Shown: positions 1-7,370 of the stretch, piece by piece
Layout of the letters: each line of letters begins with the position of its first letter
How positions within the stretch are numbered: position 1 is the stretch's first letter
Origin: JANWVO01 sp037446555
GTDB lineage: Bacteria > Acidobacteriota > Terriglobia > Bryobacterales > Bryobacteraceae
DNA: 64,000 nt
Assembly (NCBI GenBank): GCA_037446555.1
Contig: JBBIIK010000010.1
Location: 24,011 to 88,010, forward strand
Direction of reading: 5' to 3'
Translations under genes and position numbers: made by a program
The notes under the pieces: generated by a model
Databases searched by the model: none
What the model was told of the DNA's origin: nothing
Seen by the model: only the letters and a program-made list of their open reading frames with translations

Positions 1-696
1 GTCGGCTTCGGCGGGGATTTCGACGTTGGGGCGCAGACCAGTGGAGTCGATGACGAGGTCAGCGTCGAGGGAGTCCGGATCGGCGGGTTCGTTCAGGCGC
101 AGCTCGACGCCGCATTCTTCCAGCCGCGCGGCGACGAGTTTGGTGAGCCAGGGGTCTTCGCGGTGGAGCAGAGTGGTGGAGTCGTGGTAGAGGCGCACGC
201 GGAGACCGCGGGCGCGGAGGGCGGTGGCCGCTTCCAGCCCGATGTATCCGCCGCCGACGACGGCGGCGGCGCGCGGGCGGCGGGAGTCGAGAAAATCGAG
301 GAGCTTCAGGGCGTCTTCGTCCGTATGGAGGCGGAAGACGTGAGGCTGGCGGGAGAGTCGGGCGGGGCGGGCGCCGGCGGCCCAGACAAGGCGGTCATAG
401 CGCACGCGCTCTCCGGTGGAAAGCACGGCTTCGCGGCGCGGGTGTTCGATGGCGATGACCTCCGACCGCGTGCGGATGCGGATGTTGCGCTCCTTCTCGA
501 AGAAGGCGGGAGAGTGGACGACGAGCTGGTCGATGGAGGAGACGCGGCCTTCGAGCAGGTAGGGCAGGCCGCAGGCGCCGTAGGAGATGCGCGCGCCCTT
601 TTCGAGGACGATGATTTCGGCCGAGGGATCGGCCCTGCGGGCCTGCGACGCAGCGCTCAAGCCAGCGGCGACTCCGCCGACGATGACGATCCTCAT
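1..696 (-). CDS. FAD-dependent pyridine nucleotide-disulfide oxidoreductase (CoA-disulfide reductase/NADH oxidase type), 3' truncated by window edge
   Basis: The minus-strand frame opens with MRIVIVGGVAAGLSAA, a GxGxxA-type FAD-binding fold, and runs 232 codons to the window edge without a stop, so the C-terminal half is missing. Residues around 38-45 read ISYGACGLPY, the active-site cysteine motif of the CoA-disulfide reductase/NADH oxidase branch, where a single redox cysteine acts with a bound thiol or flavin. A second Rossmann segment, AAVVGGGYIGLEAA, is the NAD(P)H site. Expected role is cytosolic NAD(P)H-dependent disulfide, peroxide or oxygen reduction; the exact substrate cannot be decided. 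The ATG overlaps the stop of the upstream STAS gene as ATGA, so the two are probably translationally coupled. Confidence 0.85.
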   Translation of the reverse strand, partial: MRIVIVGGVAAGLSAASQARRADPSAEIIVLEKGARISYGACGLPYLLEGRVSSIDQLVVHSPAFFEKERNIRIRTRSEVIAIEHPRREAVLSTGERVRYDRLVWAAGARPARLSRQPHVFRLHTDEDALKLLDFLDSRRPRAAAVVGGGYIGLEAATALRARGLRVRLYHDSTTLLHREDPWLTKLVAARLEECGVELRLNEPADPDSLDADLVIDSTGLRPNVEIPAEAD

Positions 697-1112
697 GCGC
701 CGCCTGCGTCTTCGCCCCAATGCTTCCGCACGAATTCGAGGATGTCGAAGCTTTTCGCGGTGCGGCCGGGGAAGCAAAGGTTGACCGCGTCGAGTTCGTT
801 GCCGGCGATGCGGAAGATGGTGGCCAGCTTGGTGATGACGAGCAACTCGAGGCCCTTTTCGTTGAGCCCGAACAGGGACATGGCGCCGCCGGCGCGCGCC
901 ACCTTGGTGTGGGCCATGACGAGGCAGCCGAGGGCGCTGGAATCGATGTAGGAGACGCGCGTCATATCGAGCACGATGTGGATGCGGCCGGCGCGGATGA
1001 GCTCCTCGAGTTGCGCGCGGAAACGCTCCACCGGCTCGCCGAGCACGAAGCGCCCTTCGAGTTCGAGGATCACAGCCCCGCCGCGTTCGCGCTGCGCGAT
1101 TTGAAAAGACAT
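693..1112 (-). CDS. STAS-domain anti-sigma factor antagonist
   Basis: A 139-aa single-domain protein. The motif YIDSSALGCLV is the conserved STAS loop of SpoIIAA/RsbV-like antagonists, whose serine is phosphorylated by a partner anti-sigma kinase. The preceding strand-helix pattern (GGAVILELEGRFVLGEP) also fits. Such proteins control an anti-sigma factor by partner switching in the cytoplasm; no kinase or sigma factor lies in the window. I chose the ATG at 1112 because homology starts immediately after it and longer versions would run through the gene on the other strand. It overlaps the oxidoreductase downstream by four bases (ATGA). A TACAAT -10-like element lies only 11 bases before the start. 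Confidence 0.85.
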   Translation of the reverse strand: MSFQIAQRERGGAVILELEGRFVLGEPVERFRAQLEELIRAGRIHIVLDMTRVSYIDSSALGCLVMAHTKVARAGGAMSLFGLNEKGLELLVITKLATIFRIAGNELDAVNLCFPGRTAKSFDILEFVRKHWGEDAGGA

Positions 1113-1128
1113 TGGAACCCTATATTGT
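1101..1128 (+). promoter_or_regulatory. Putative promoter of the 1136 gene, within a divergent promoter region
   Basis: TTGAAA at 1101-1106 and TATTGT at 1123-1128 are separated by 16 bases. The ATG at 1136 begins only seven bases after the -10 hexamer, so a transcript would start at or next to the start codon. On the minus strand, TACAAT (1129-1124) could serve the STAS gene. The two divergent -10 elements overlap. This is inferred from sequence only. Confidence 0.4.
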
Positions 1129-1135
1129 ATCTTCG

Positions 1136-3130
1136 ATGGCACTCGACAACCTGACCCGGAGACAATTCGCGGCGGCCGCGGCGGGCGCGGTCCTGGCGGA
1201 GGCGCAAACGCCGCGGAGGCTGCGGCGCGCGGAGAGCTTTTTCGGCCTGCATTTCGACCTGCACCCGAACGAAACGGATACGGTGCTGGGGCGCGACGTG
1301 ACTGCGGAAGCGGTGGGGCGGCTGCTGGACCGCGTGCAGCCGGACTTCGTGCAATATGACGCGAAGGGGCATCCGGGGTGGCTGGGGTGGCCGTCGGAGG
1401 TGGGGCCTCCGGCGCCGGGGATTGTGCGGGACTCGCTGGCGGTGTGGCGCGCGGAGACGGCGAAGCGCGGCGTGGCGCTGTACATTCACTTTTCGGGAGT
1501 ATGGGACAGCGAGGCGGTGCGGCGGCATCCCGAGTGGGCGCGCGTGGCGCCGGAGGGCAAGCCGGACACGCGGCAGACGTCAACGTTCGGCCCGTACGTG
1601 GACCGGCTGATGATTCCGCAACTGAGGGAAGCGGCGACGAAGTATGAACTGGACGGCGTTTGGGTAGACGGGGAATGCTGGGCGACGAACCCGGATTATT
1701 GCGAGGCGGCGCTGCGCGCCTTTGCGCGGGAGGCGCCGCGGAAGCCCGGGGAGCCGGGGTGGCGGGAATGGCTCGAATTCCAGCGCGAACAGTTCCGGCG
1801 GTATGTGAGGCATTACGTGGAAGAGCTGCACCGGAGCCATCCGCGGTTTCAGATCGCTAGCAACTGGCTGTATTCGACGATGGTGCCGGAGGAGCCCACG
1901 CTGCCGGTGGATTTTCTGTCGGGCGATTATCTGGGCAACGCGAGCATTTCAACGGCGCGGCTGGAAGCGCGGTATCTGGCGCAGACGGGCAAGCCGTGGG
2001 ATCTGATGGCGTGGGGATTTCAGCAGGCGGATTCGAACCGCGTGGGGCACGTCTTCAAGCCGGCGGTGCAGTTGATGCAGGAGGCGGGCATCGTGCTGGC
2101 GCAGTCCGGCGGATTCCAGGTGTACTACCATCCGGCGCGGTCCGGGCATGTCGAAGAGGCACACATCGACACGATGGTGGCGCTGGCGCGGCATTGCCGA
2201 TTTCGGCAGGAGTGGAGCCAAGGGACGGAGACGGTGCCGCAGATCGGTGTGGTGTTCTCGAAGGAGTCGTTGTATCAGACGGGCAACAAGCTCTTTGGCG
2301 GGTGGGGGCGGCTGTCTGATCCGGCGCGCGGGTGGGTGGACATGCTGCTGGAGTGCCAGTGGTCCGTGGACGTGCTGCCGGACTGGAAACTCGGGCGAGG
2401 GGCCGCGCAGTATCCATTGATCGTGCTGCCGGATTGGGACGAGCCGGGCGAAGAGTGCCTGGAGACGCTGCTGGAGTATGCGCGGAACGGTGGCGTGCTG
2501 GTGGCGAGCGGAGCGCAAAATGCGGCCCGGCTGTCGGGGCGGCTGGGCATGAAGGCATCTGGGCAGCCGGCGCGGGTGCATGCGTGGCTGAAGTATGGGG
2601 TGCTGGGCAACGCCAGCGGGGTGTGGCTGGATCTGGAGCCGGGCTCCGGAGAGGTGGTGGATTGGCGTTTCAGCGAAGTGAACACGACACGGAACGGAAA
2701 GCCGGCGGCCGTGGAGGCGCGGTGGGGCAGAGGCCGCGTGGTGGTTGCTCCGGGGCCGGTGGGCAGCGTGTTTGCGGCGACGCATGCGGCGGCGGTGCGG
2801 GAGTTCGGGCAAACGCTGATCCGGCGGCGGTTCCGGCCGCTCGTGCGGGTGGATGCGCCGCCGACTGTAGAGGTCGTGTTGCGACGAAAGGGCGAACAAA
2901 CGCTGGTGCATCTCCTGAACACGACCGCGATGCAGGTGGCAGGCGAGTATGCGACGGTGGACTTTGCGCCGACAGTGGGGCCGGTGACTCTGGCAGTGCG
3001 GGGGCCCAAGCCGCGGGGGGCGAAGCTGGAGCCGGGTGGGGCGGAGATCGAATGGAGGCGCGCGGGGGATGAGTGGAGGGCGGTGATTCCGCGCCTGGAA
3101 CTGCATTCGGTGGTGGTCATGGTAATATAA
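1136..3130 (+). CDS. Tat-exported glycoside-hydrolase-like protein (TIM barrel, alpha-fucosidase/GHL6-like)
   Basis: A 664-aa protein whose N-terminus, NLTRRQFAAAAAGAVLAEA, is a twin-arginine signal followed by a short hydrophobic stretch, so export as a folded protein is likely. The body begins with a TIM-barrel-like region (FFGLHFDLHPNE, then FVQYDAKGHPGW and DGVWVDGECW around residue 180), resembling GH29/GHL6-type putative glycosidases. DGVWVDG is the likely catalytic strand. The middle resembles the class I glutamine-amidotransferase-like/trimerisation domain found in some beta-galactosidase-type enzymes, and the end is a beta-rich domain. I prefer the ATG at 1136 over the one at 1112 because it places the twin-arginine motif near the N-terminus. 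The substrate is unknown. Exported carbohydrate processing fits the habits of soil acidobacteria, but that is inference. Confidence 0.6.
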   Translation: MALDNLTRRQFAAAAAGAVLAEAQTPRRLRRAESFFGLHFDLHPNETDTVLGRDVTAEAVGRLLDRVQPDFVQYDAKGHPGWLGWPSEVGPPAPGIVRDSLAVWRAETAKRGVALYIHFSGVWDSEAVRRHPEWARVAPEGKPDTRQTSTFGPYVDRLMIPQLREAATKYELDGVWVDGECWATNPDYCEAALRAFAREAPRKPGEPGWREWLEFQREQFRRYVRHYVEELHRSHPRFQIASNWLYSTMVPEEPTLPVDFLSGDYLGNASISTARLEARYLAQTGKPWDLMAWGFQQADSNRVGHVFKPAVQLMQEAGIVLAQSGGFQVYYHPARSGHVEEAHIDTMVALARHCRFRQEWSQGTETVPQIGVVFSKESLYQTGNKLFGGWGRLSDPARGWVDMLLECQWSVDVLPDWKLGRGAAQYPLIVLPDWDEPGEECLETLLEYARNGGVLVASGAQNAARLSGRLGMKASGQPARVHAWLKYGVLGNASGVWLDLEPGSGEVVDWRFSEVNTTRNGKPAAVEARWGRGRVVVAPGPVGSVFAATHAAAVREFGQTLIRRRFRPLVRVDAPPTVEVVLRRKGEQTLVHLLNTTAMQVAGEYATVDFAPTVGPVTLAVRGPKPRGAKLEPGGAEIEWRRAGDEWRAVIPRLELHSVVVMVI

Positions 3131-3147
3131 GGGTGTTCCCCCGGAAC

Positions 3148-3224
3148 GGGCTCGTAGCTCAGTTGGTTAGAGCGCTACCTTGACACGGTAGAGGTCGCAG
3201 ATTCGAGTTCTGCCGAGCCCACCA
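3148..3224 (+). tRNA. tRNA-Val (GAC), CCA encoded
   Basis: A full cloverleaf is visible. The acceptor GGGCTCG (3148-3154) pairs with CGAGCCC (3214-3220), the D stem is GCTC/GAGC, the anticodon stem CTACC/GGTAG encloses the loop TTGACAC, and the T stem GCAGA/TCTGC encloses TTCGAGT. The anticodon GAC is at 3182-3184, reading valine codons GUC/GUU. Discriminator A and a genomically encoded CCA follow. Confidence 0.97.
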
Positions 3225-3636
3225 CGCATCGAACTGCTCTCCCTTGCCTCCAAGAAGTGAAGGCGCACGCTCCGGCGGTTCAGAAGCGTGCGGCATTAGG
3301 GGTCGCGCACATCACGCGGACTGCCGAAGGCAAGAGCATTCCCGGATCAACAGCGAGCCGAATGGCCGGCTCCTTGCCATCAGGGGCCGTCGAGAGGGTC
3401 GCGAGCTGGCTGGGCGGCAGAAGTGATGCTGGGCGACGGCGCCGGCGTTTACGTACCAGAGGAGAGGGGGCGCGGCTAGTACCGGCAGTACCCCTCGGTG
3501 CACCCAATAACCGTATTTTTCTGGGTGTTCCCCCGATTTTTCCCTTGACGATCACAGGGGGGTCTAGTACGATTGTGCGAGAAGGAGTACCAATACTTTT
3601 GGAACTCACCCGTTAAGAATCTGGAGGAGAGGACAG
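3225..3636 (+). other. Spacer between tRNA-Val and the PEP-CTERM gene
   Basis: I find no convincing gene; the short open frames here lack recognisable motifs and good ribosome binding sites. The region ends in an AT-richer stretch carrying a promoter for the PEP-CTERM gene (3545-3573). A 6-bp inverted repeat, CACCCA (3501-3506) and TGGGTG (3522-3527), sits just upstream. A 13-base copy of GGGTGTTCCCCCG (3523-3535) repeats one at 3131-3143 on the other side of the tRNA. Confidence 0.5.
3545..3573 (+). promoter_or_regulatory. Sigma70-type promoter of the PEP-CTERM gene
   Basis: TTGACG (3545-3550) and TACGAT (3568-3573) are spaced by exactly 17 bases. A start near 3580 would give a leader of about 57 bases ending in the strong ribosome binding site GGAGGAGAGG just before the ATG at 3637. 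The match is good for a -35/-10 pair; it is untested. Confidence 0.55.
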
Positions 3637-4362
3637 ATGGTCAGATCTTGGCAACGAAATTTGGCGGCGGCGCTGATTGCAGTGGCTGTCGGTGTGTGCG
3701 CCGCGCCCATCCCGGGTTTGGTGAGCACAGGACAGGGAGCGCCCGGGAGCCCCGATCCGAACTGGGAGGTTTTCTTCAGTCCCGTGCCCGTAAGCAGCGG
3801 GTTCGTATTTTCGCCAGCTCAAATCACGGACAGCAGCACGTATCCGTTTCCCACCTGGGTCAACAATGCTCCCAACTCGCAGTGGATCTCGCCACAAGCC
3901 GGGTATGGAACCAACTACGGGAATTATGCCGATCCAGCCGGCTACTACTATTTCCGGCTCACTTTCAATTTGACCCCGGGTTATGACCCGGCCACAGCGA
4001 CCTTCTCGTTCATGGTCGCGACCGACAATCTGTTGAACTCCGCCTGGGTGAACGGGAATCTGGTTCATCCCGGGAGCATGAACGGCTACACGTCGATGAC
4101 AGGCCCGTTCACGGTTGGCGGACCTGGCATTTTCCAGCCGGGGCTCAACAGTCTTGTGTTGATTGTATATAACCTTCCGGCGGTGACGATTCCCGAGAAT
4201 ATCAATTCCTGGAACCCGGCGGGAGTCAATGTGGAGATCCTAAGTTCCTCGATCGACTTTGTTCCGCCTCCGCCCGGAGAGATTCCTGAGCCAGCGACGT
4301 TGTTGCTTTGCGGCGCGGGATTGCTGGCTATCGGTCTGCTTCGCACCAAGCGGAGCGTATAG
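3637..4362 (+). CDS. PEP-CTERM sorting-signal protein
   Basis: A 241-aa secreted protein. Residues 1-23 form a signal peptide (basic start, then AAALIAVAVGVCAAP). The C-terminus has the complete PEP-CTERM signal: IPEPATLL, a hydrophobic helix GAGLLAIGLL, and the basic tail RTKRSV. Family knowledge says such proteins are handled by an exosortase/EpsH system and released or anchored at the envelope, often in exopolysaccharide-producing bacteria. The middle is Tyr/Asn/Gly/Pro-rich, with no domain I can name with confidence. It stands alone with its own promoter, a strong GGAGGAGAGG ribosome binding site, and a terminator at 4386-4418. Its base composition looks less GC-rich than its neighbours. 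No exosortase is in this window. Confidence 0.85.
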   Translation: MVRSWQRNLAAALIAVAVGVCAAPIPGLVSTGQGAPGSPDPNWEVFFSPVPVSSGFVFSPAQITDSSTYPFPTWVNNAPNSQWISPQAGYGTNYGNYADPAGYYYFRLTFNLTPGYDPATATFSFMVATDNLLNSAWVNGNLVHPGSMNGYTSMTGPFTVGGPGIFQPGLNSLVLIVYNLPAVTIPENINSWNPAGVNVEILSSSIDFVPPPPGEIPEPATLLLCGAGLLAIGLLRTKRSV

Positions 4363-4385
4363 CGCGACAAAAGAAGCTTGCCGGA

Positions 4386-4418
4386 CACCCGCCATCCCGC
4401 GTGGCGGGTGCTCTTTTT
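4386..4418 (+). terminator. Rho-independent terminator after the PEP-CTERM gene
   Basis: A perfect 9-bp stem, CACCCGCCA (4386-4394) with TGGCGGGTG (4402-4410), has a 7-base loop and is followed by CTCTTTTT. It lies 23 bases after the PEP-CTERM stop codon. Confidence 0.9.
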
Positions 4419-4490
4419 CGGGCGCTGGATCCTTTCTGCCGGGTTTACATCGCCTATCCGACACGATATCGTTAGGGCGGGAGGCGCACT

Positions 4491-5777
4491 ATGAGACGGG
4501 CGCTTGGGGTGATGCTGTGCCTCACATCGTGGGCTTCTGCTTGTGTTCCCGGGCCCCGGGGCGATTCAAGCCAAGTCACCGCCGTGGATTTCCAATCGGT
4601 GATCCATCCTGTTTCGGTGGAGATCCTGCGTCACGCGCTCGAGCAAGCCAAGCAGGAGCGAGCGCAATTCGTGCTGATCCGGCTGAACACGCCGGGCGGG
4701 CTGCTGGAGGCGACACGCGAGATCATTGAGGCGATCAGCGCGTCGCCGGTGCCGGTGGTGACTTTTGTGACGCCCTCCGGCGGGCGGGCGGCGTCGGCTG
4801 GGTTCTTCATTCTGCTGAGCGGCGACGTGGCGGCGATGGCTGCCGGAACGCGCACGGGGGCGGCGTCGCCGGTCACGCTGGGCGAGCCCATGGATCCGGT
4901 GATGCGCAAGAAGGTGGAGAGCGACGCGGCGGCGGCGCTGCGCAGCATCGCGGCGCGGCACGGGCGCAACCTGCAAGCGGCAGAGGCGGCGGTGCTGCAA
5001 GCGAAGTCGTTCACGAGCGAGGAGGCGCTGAAGGAGAAGCTGGTAGACCTGGTGGTCCGCGACGAGCAGGAGTTGTGGGCGAAGCTGGACGGCTGGCAGG
5101 TGAAGCGCGCGGACGGTTCAACGGCGACGCTGCGCACGGCGGGGCTGACGGTGCGCCTGTATGAGTTGACCTTGAGAGAGAGGGTGGTGCAGGCGCTGGC
5201 GGACCCGAACCTGGCGTTTCTGATCCTGGTGGTAGGGGGGCTGCTGCTGTACATGGAGTTCACGCAGCCGGGGATGATCCTGCCGGGCGTTTCAGGGGCG
5301 ATCCTGATGCTGCTGGGGCTGCTGGCGCTGTCGGTGCTGCCGATCAACTTCGCGGCGGTGGGGCTGCTGGTGCTGGCGGTGGTGCTGTTCGTGCTGGAAG
5401 CGAAGATCGCTTCGCACGGAGTGCTGGCTGCGGGGGGCGTGGTGTCGATGGCGCTGGGCGCGGTGCTGCTGGTGGAGGGGCCGCCAGAGCTGCGCATCCG
5501 CTGGGCGACGGCGTTGGCGGTAAGCATTCCGTTCGGGTTGATCACGGTGTTTCTGCTCTCGCTGGCGATTCGCGCGCGGCTGAGGCCGCCGGCGACGGGC
5601 GTGGAGTCGCTGGCGGGCGGAACGGGCGTGGCGCAGACGGATCTGAACCCCACAGGGACGGTTTTCCTGCGGGGCGAGTACTGGAAGGCGACGGCGGATG
5701 AGCCCATCGAGGCGGGCACGCGAGTGCGCGTGGAGGCCGTCCAGGGTTTGCATCTGCGGGTAAAGCGCGCACAATAG
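4491..5777 (+). CDS. nfeD: NfeD-family membrane serine protease
   Basis: A 428-aa protein with a ClpP-like N-terminal domain and a multi-helix membrane domain. FVLIRLNTPGGLLEATREI (60-78) is the family signature. GGRAASAG places the catalytic serine at residue 102, and the lysine of the Ser-Lys dyad is probably among the KK residues near 141. Four to five hydrophobic segments (about residues 240-365) and a C-terminal NfeD soluble OB-fold follow (PTGTVFLRGEYWKA). Long NfeD proteins cleave the C-terminal region of their slipin partner, and that partner gene starts 20 bases downstream, as expected. The N-terminus is a signal peptide; C18 could be lipidated but the lipobox is poor. Confidence 0.9.
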   Translation: MRRALGVMLCLTSWASACVPGPRGDSSQVTAVDFQSVIHPVSVEILRHALEQAKQERAQFVLIRLNTPGGLLEATREIIEAISASPVPVVTFVTPSGGRAASAGFFILLSGDVAAMAAGTRTGAASPVTLGEPMDPVMRKKVESDAAAALRSIAARHGRNLQAAEAAVLQAKSFTSEEALKEKLVDLVVRDEQELWAKLDGWQVKRADGSTATLRTAGLTVRLYELTLRERVVQALADPNLAFLILVVGGLLLYMEFTQPGMILPGVSGAILMLLGLLALSVLPINFAAVGLLVLAVVLFVLEAKIASHGVLAAGGVVSMALGAVLLVEGPPELRIRWATALAVSIPFGLITVFLLSLAIRARLRPPATGVESLAGGTGVAQTDLNPTGTVFLRGEYWKATADEPIEAGTRVRVEAVQGLHLRVKRAQ

Positions 5778-5797
5778 GCGCAGGAAAGGAAATCATC

Positions 5798-6565
5798 ATG
5801 CTGCCGGTTCCGATGATCGTTCTGTTCATCCTCATCCTCTATCTGCTGTCGGCGATCAAGATCCTGAACGAGTACGAGCGGGGAGTGATCTTCCGGCTCG
5901 GGCGCGTGCTGCCGAAGCCGAAGGGGCCGGGCTTTATTCTGGTCTTTCAGCCGATCGACCGGATGGTGCGGGTGTCTCTGCGGATCGAGACGCTCGACGT
6001 GCCCTCTCAGGACGTGGTGACGCGCGACAACGTGACCGTGAAGGTGAACGCGGTAGTGTTCTTCCGCGTGGTGGATCCGCAGAAAGCGGTGCTGGAGGTG
6101 GCGAACTATCTGTACGCCACTTCGCAGCTGGCGCAGACGACGCTGCGGAGCATCCTGGGCGAGGTGGAGCTGGACGAGCTGCTGAGCCAGCGCGAGAAGC
6201 TGAACATGCGCCTCCAGGAAGTGCTGGACCAGGACACCGACTCGTGGGGCGTGAAAGTGGTGAAGGTGGAAGTGAAGCAGGTGGACCTGCCGGACATGAT
6301 GGTGCGGGCGATCGCGCGGCAGGCGGAAGCCGAGCGCGAGCGGCGCGCAAAGATCATCCATGCCGACGGAGAGTATGCAGCGGCGGAGAAGCTGGCGATG
6401 GCGGCGGCCACGATCCAGAAGGAGCCGGTGGCAATCCAACTGCGGTACTTGCAGACGCTGATCGAGATCGGGTCGGAGAAGAACACGACGGTGGTGTTCC
6501 CGTTGCCGATCGACATCATCTCCGGCGTGAAGAAGATTCTCGACTCGGGAAAGAGCGAAGGCTAG
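5798..6565 (+). CDS. Slipin/stomatin-like SPFH membrane protein
   Basis: A 255-aa protein. A single N-terminal hydrophobic hairpin (residues 3-20) is followed directly by the SPFH core: NEYERGVIFRLGRVLPKPKG, and later VTRDNVTVKVNAVVFFRV. A coiled coil rich in Arg/Glu/Ala (RQAEAERERRAKIIHADGE) drives oligomerisation, and the C-terminus has the hydrophobic segment NTTVVFPLPIDII typical of prokaryotic stomatins and cleaved by NfeD. It organises membrane microdomains. The gene follows nfeD by 20 bases with an AGGAAAGGAA ribosome binding site, so the two form an operon. Confidence 0.93.
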   Translation: MLPVPMIVLFILILYLLSAIKILNEYERGVIFRLGRVLPKPKGPGFILVFQPIDRMVRVSLRIETLDVPSQDVVTRDNVTVKVNAVVFFRVVDPQKAVLEVANYLYATSQLAQTTLRSILGEVELDELLSQREKLNMRLQEVLDQDTDSWGVKVVKVEVKQVDLPDMMVRAIARQAEAERERRAKIIHADGEYAAAEKLAMAAATIQKEPVAIQLRYLQTLIEIGSEKNTTVVFPLPIDIISGVKKILDSGKSEG

Positions 6566-6726
6566 GCGCAGGCGCGTCACGAAGCTGTCATTCTTCCCTG
6601 CCCCGGGCTGAAGTACACTAAAAGTTCGCCGCCCACGGCCCCACAGGCGGGGCGCGCGCCGCGCAAGGCGCATGCGGGGCGCCGGGCGGCGCCTCAGTTC
6701 GACCAAATGCACAGGGAGGGATTCGC

Positions 6727-7290
6727 ATGGCACTCACCGAATCCACGATGAAGGAACTGGGCGCAGCGCTGCCGCAGTTCACGCTGGCGGATGTGGTGAC
6801 CGGGCGGATGGTTTCGCCGGAGGACTACCGGGATCGTAAGGCGCTGCTGGTGATGTTCATTTGCAGGCACTGCCCGTACGTGAAGCATGTAGAGCTGGAG
6901 CTGGCGCGCCTGGGCAAGGATTACGAGGGCAAGTCCGTGGGCATCATCGCGATTTCCTCGAACGATGCTCTCAATTATCCGGACGACGCGCCGGAGAGTC
7001 TGAAGGAACAGGCCTTGCATCTGGGCTTCGCGTTCCCGTATTGCTATGACGAATCGCAGGAGGTGGCGCGGGCGTTCGATGCGGCCTGCACGCCGGATTT
7101 CTTCCTGTATGACGAGCAGCGGAAGCTGGTCTACCGCGGGCAGCTGGACGACAGCCGTCCTGGGAATGGACGCCCGTTGACGGGGGCGGACTTGCGGGCA
7201 TCGATCGATGCGGTGCTGGAAGGAAAGCCGGTGAGTGCGAATCAGAAGCCGAGCGCCGGTTGCAACATCAAGTGGAAGAGTTCGCGCTGA
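6727..7290 (+). CDS. Thioredoxin-fold redoxin (AhpC/TSA-related)
   Basis: A 187-aa cytosolic protein with no signal peptide. After a short lead (LGAALPQFTLADV) comes the thioredoxin-like fold with the active motif MFICRHCPYVKHVE near residues 47-60, a CxxC pair. The cis-proline region is CTPDFFLYDEQRKLVYRGQLDD. This pattern matches the widespread uncharacterised thioredoxin-family proteins close to peroxiredoxins. It is presumably a thiol-disulfide oxidoreductase or peroxidase; the electron partner is unknown. The ATG has a good GGAGGG ribosome binding site. The 160 bases upstream are very GC-rich with no clear gene. Confidence 0.85.
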   Translation: MALTESTMKELGAALPQFTLADVVTGRMVSPEDYRDRKALLVMFICRHCPYVKHVELELARLGKDYEGKSVGIIAISSNDALNYPDDAPESLKEQALHLGFAFPYCYDESQEVARAFDAACTPDFFLYDEQRKLVYRGQLDDSRPGNGRPLTGADLRASIDAVLEGKPVSANQKPSAGCNIKWKSSR

Positions 7291-7370
7291 CGCGCCTGCG
7301 GGACTTCCTGCAAGCGGCAGCAACGGATGATTCCGAGGTTTCGGCCTGACAGTAACGGGGTGAGTCTCAC

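Noticed and set aside
3131..3535. Attachment-site pair of an integrated element at tRNA-Val
   Set aside because: The repeat is outside the tRNA rather than duplicating its 3' end, and there is no integrase or foreign gene between the copies.
3244..3616. Small open frames between tRNA-Val and the PEP-CTERM gene
   Set aside because: Overlapping frames on both strands with no motif and no ribosome binding site; the region carries a promoter instead.
4631..6733. A 700-aa open frame antisense to nfeD and the slipin gene
   Set aside because: It covers two clear genes on the other strand and has Arg/His-rich low-complexity sequence with no domain.
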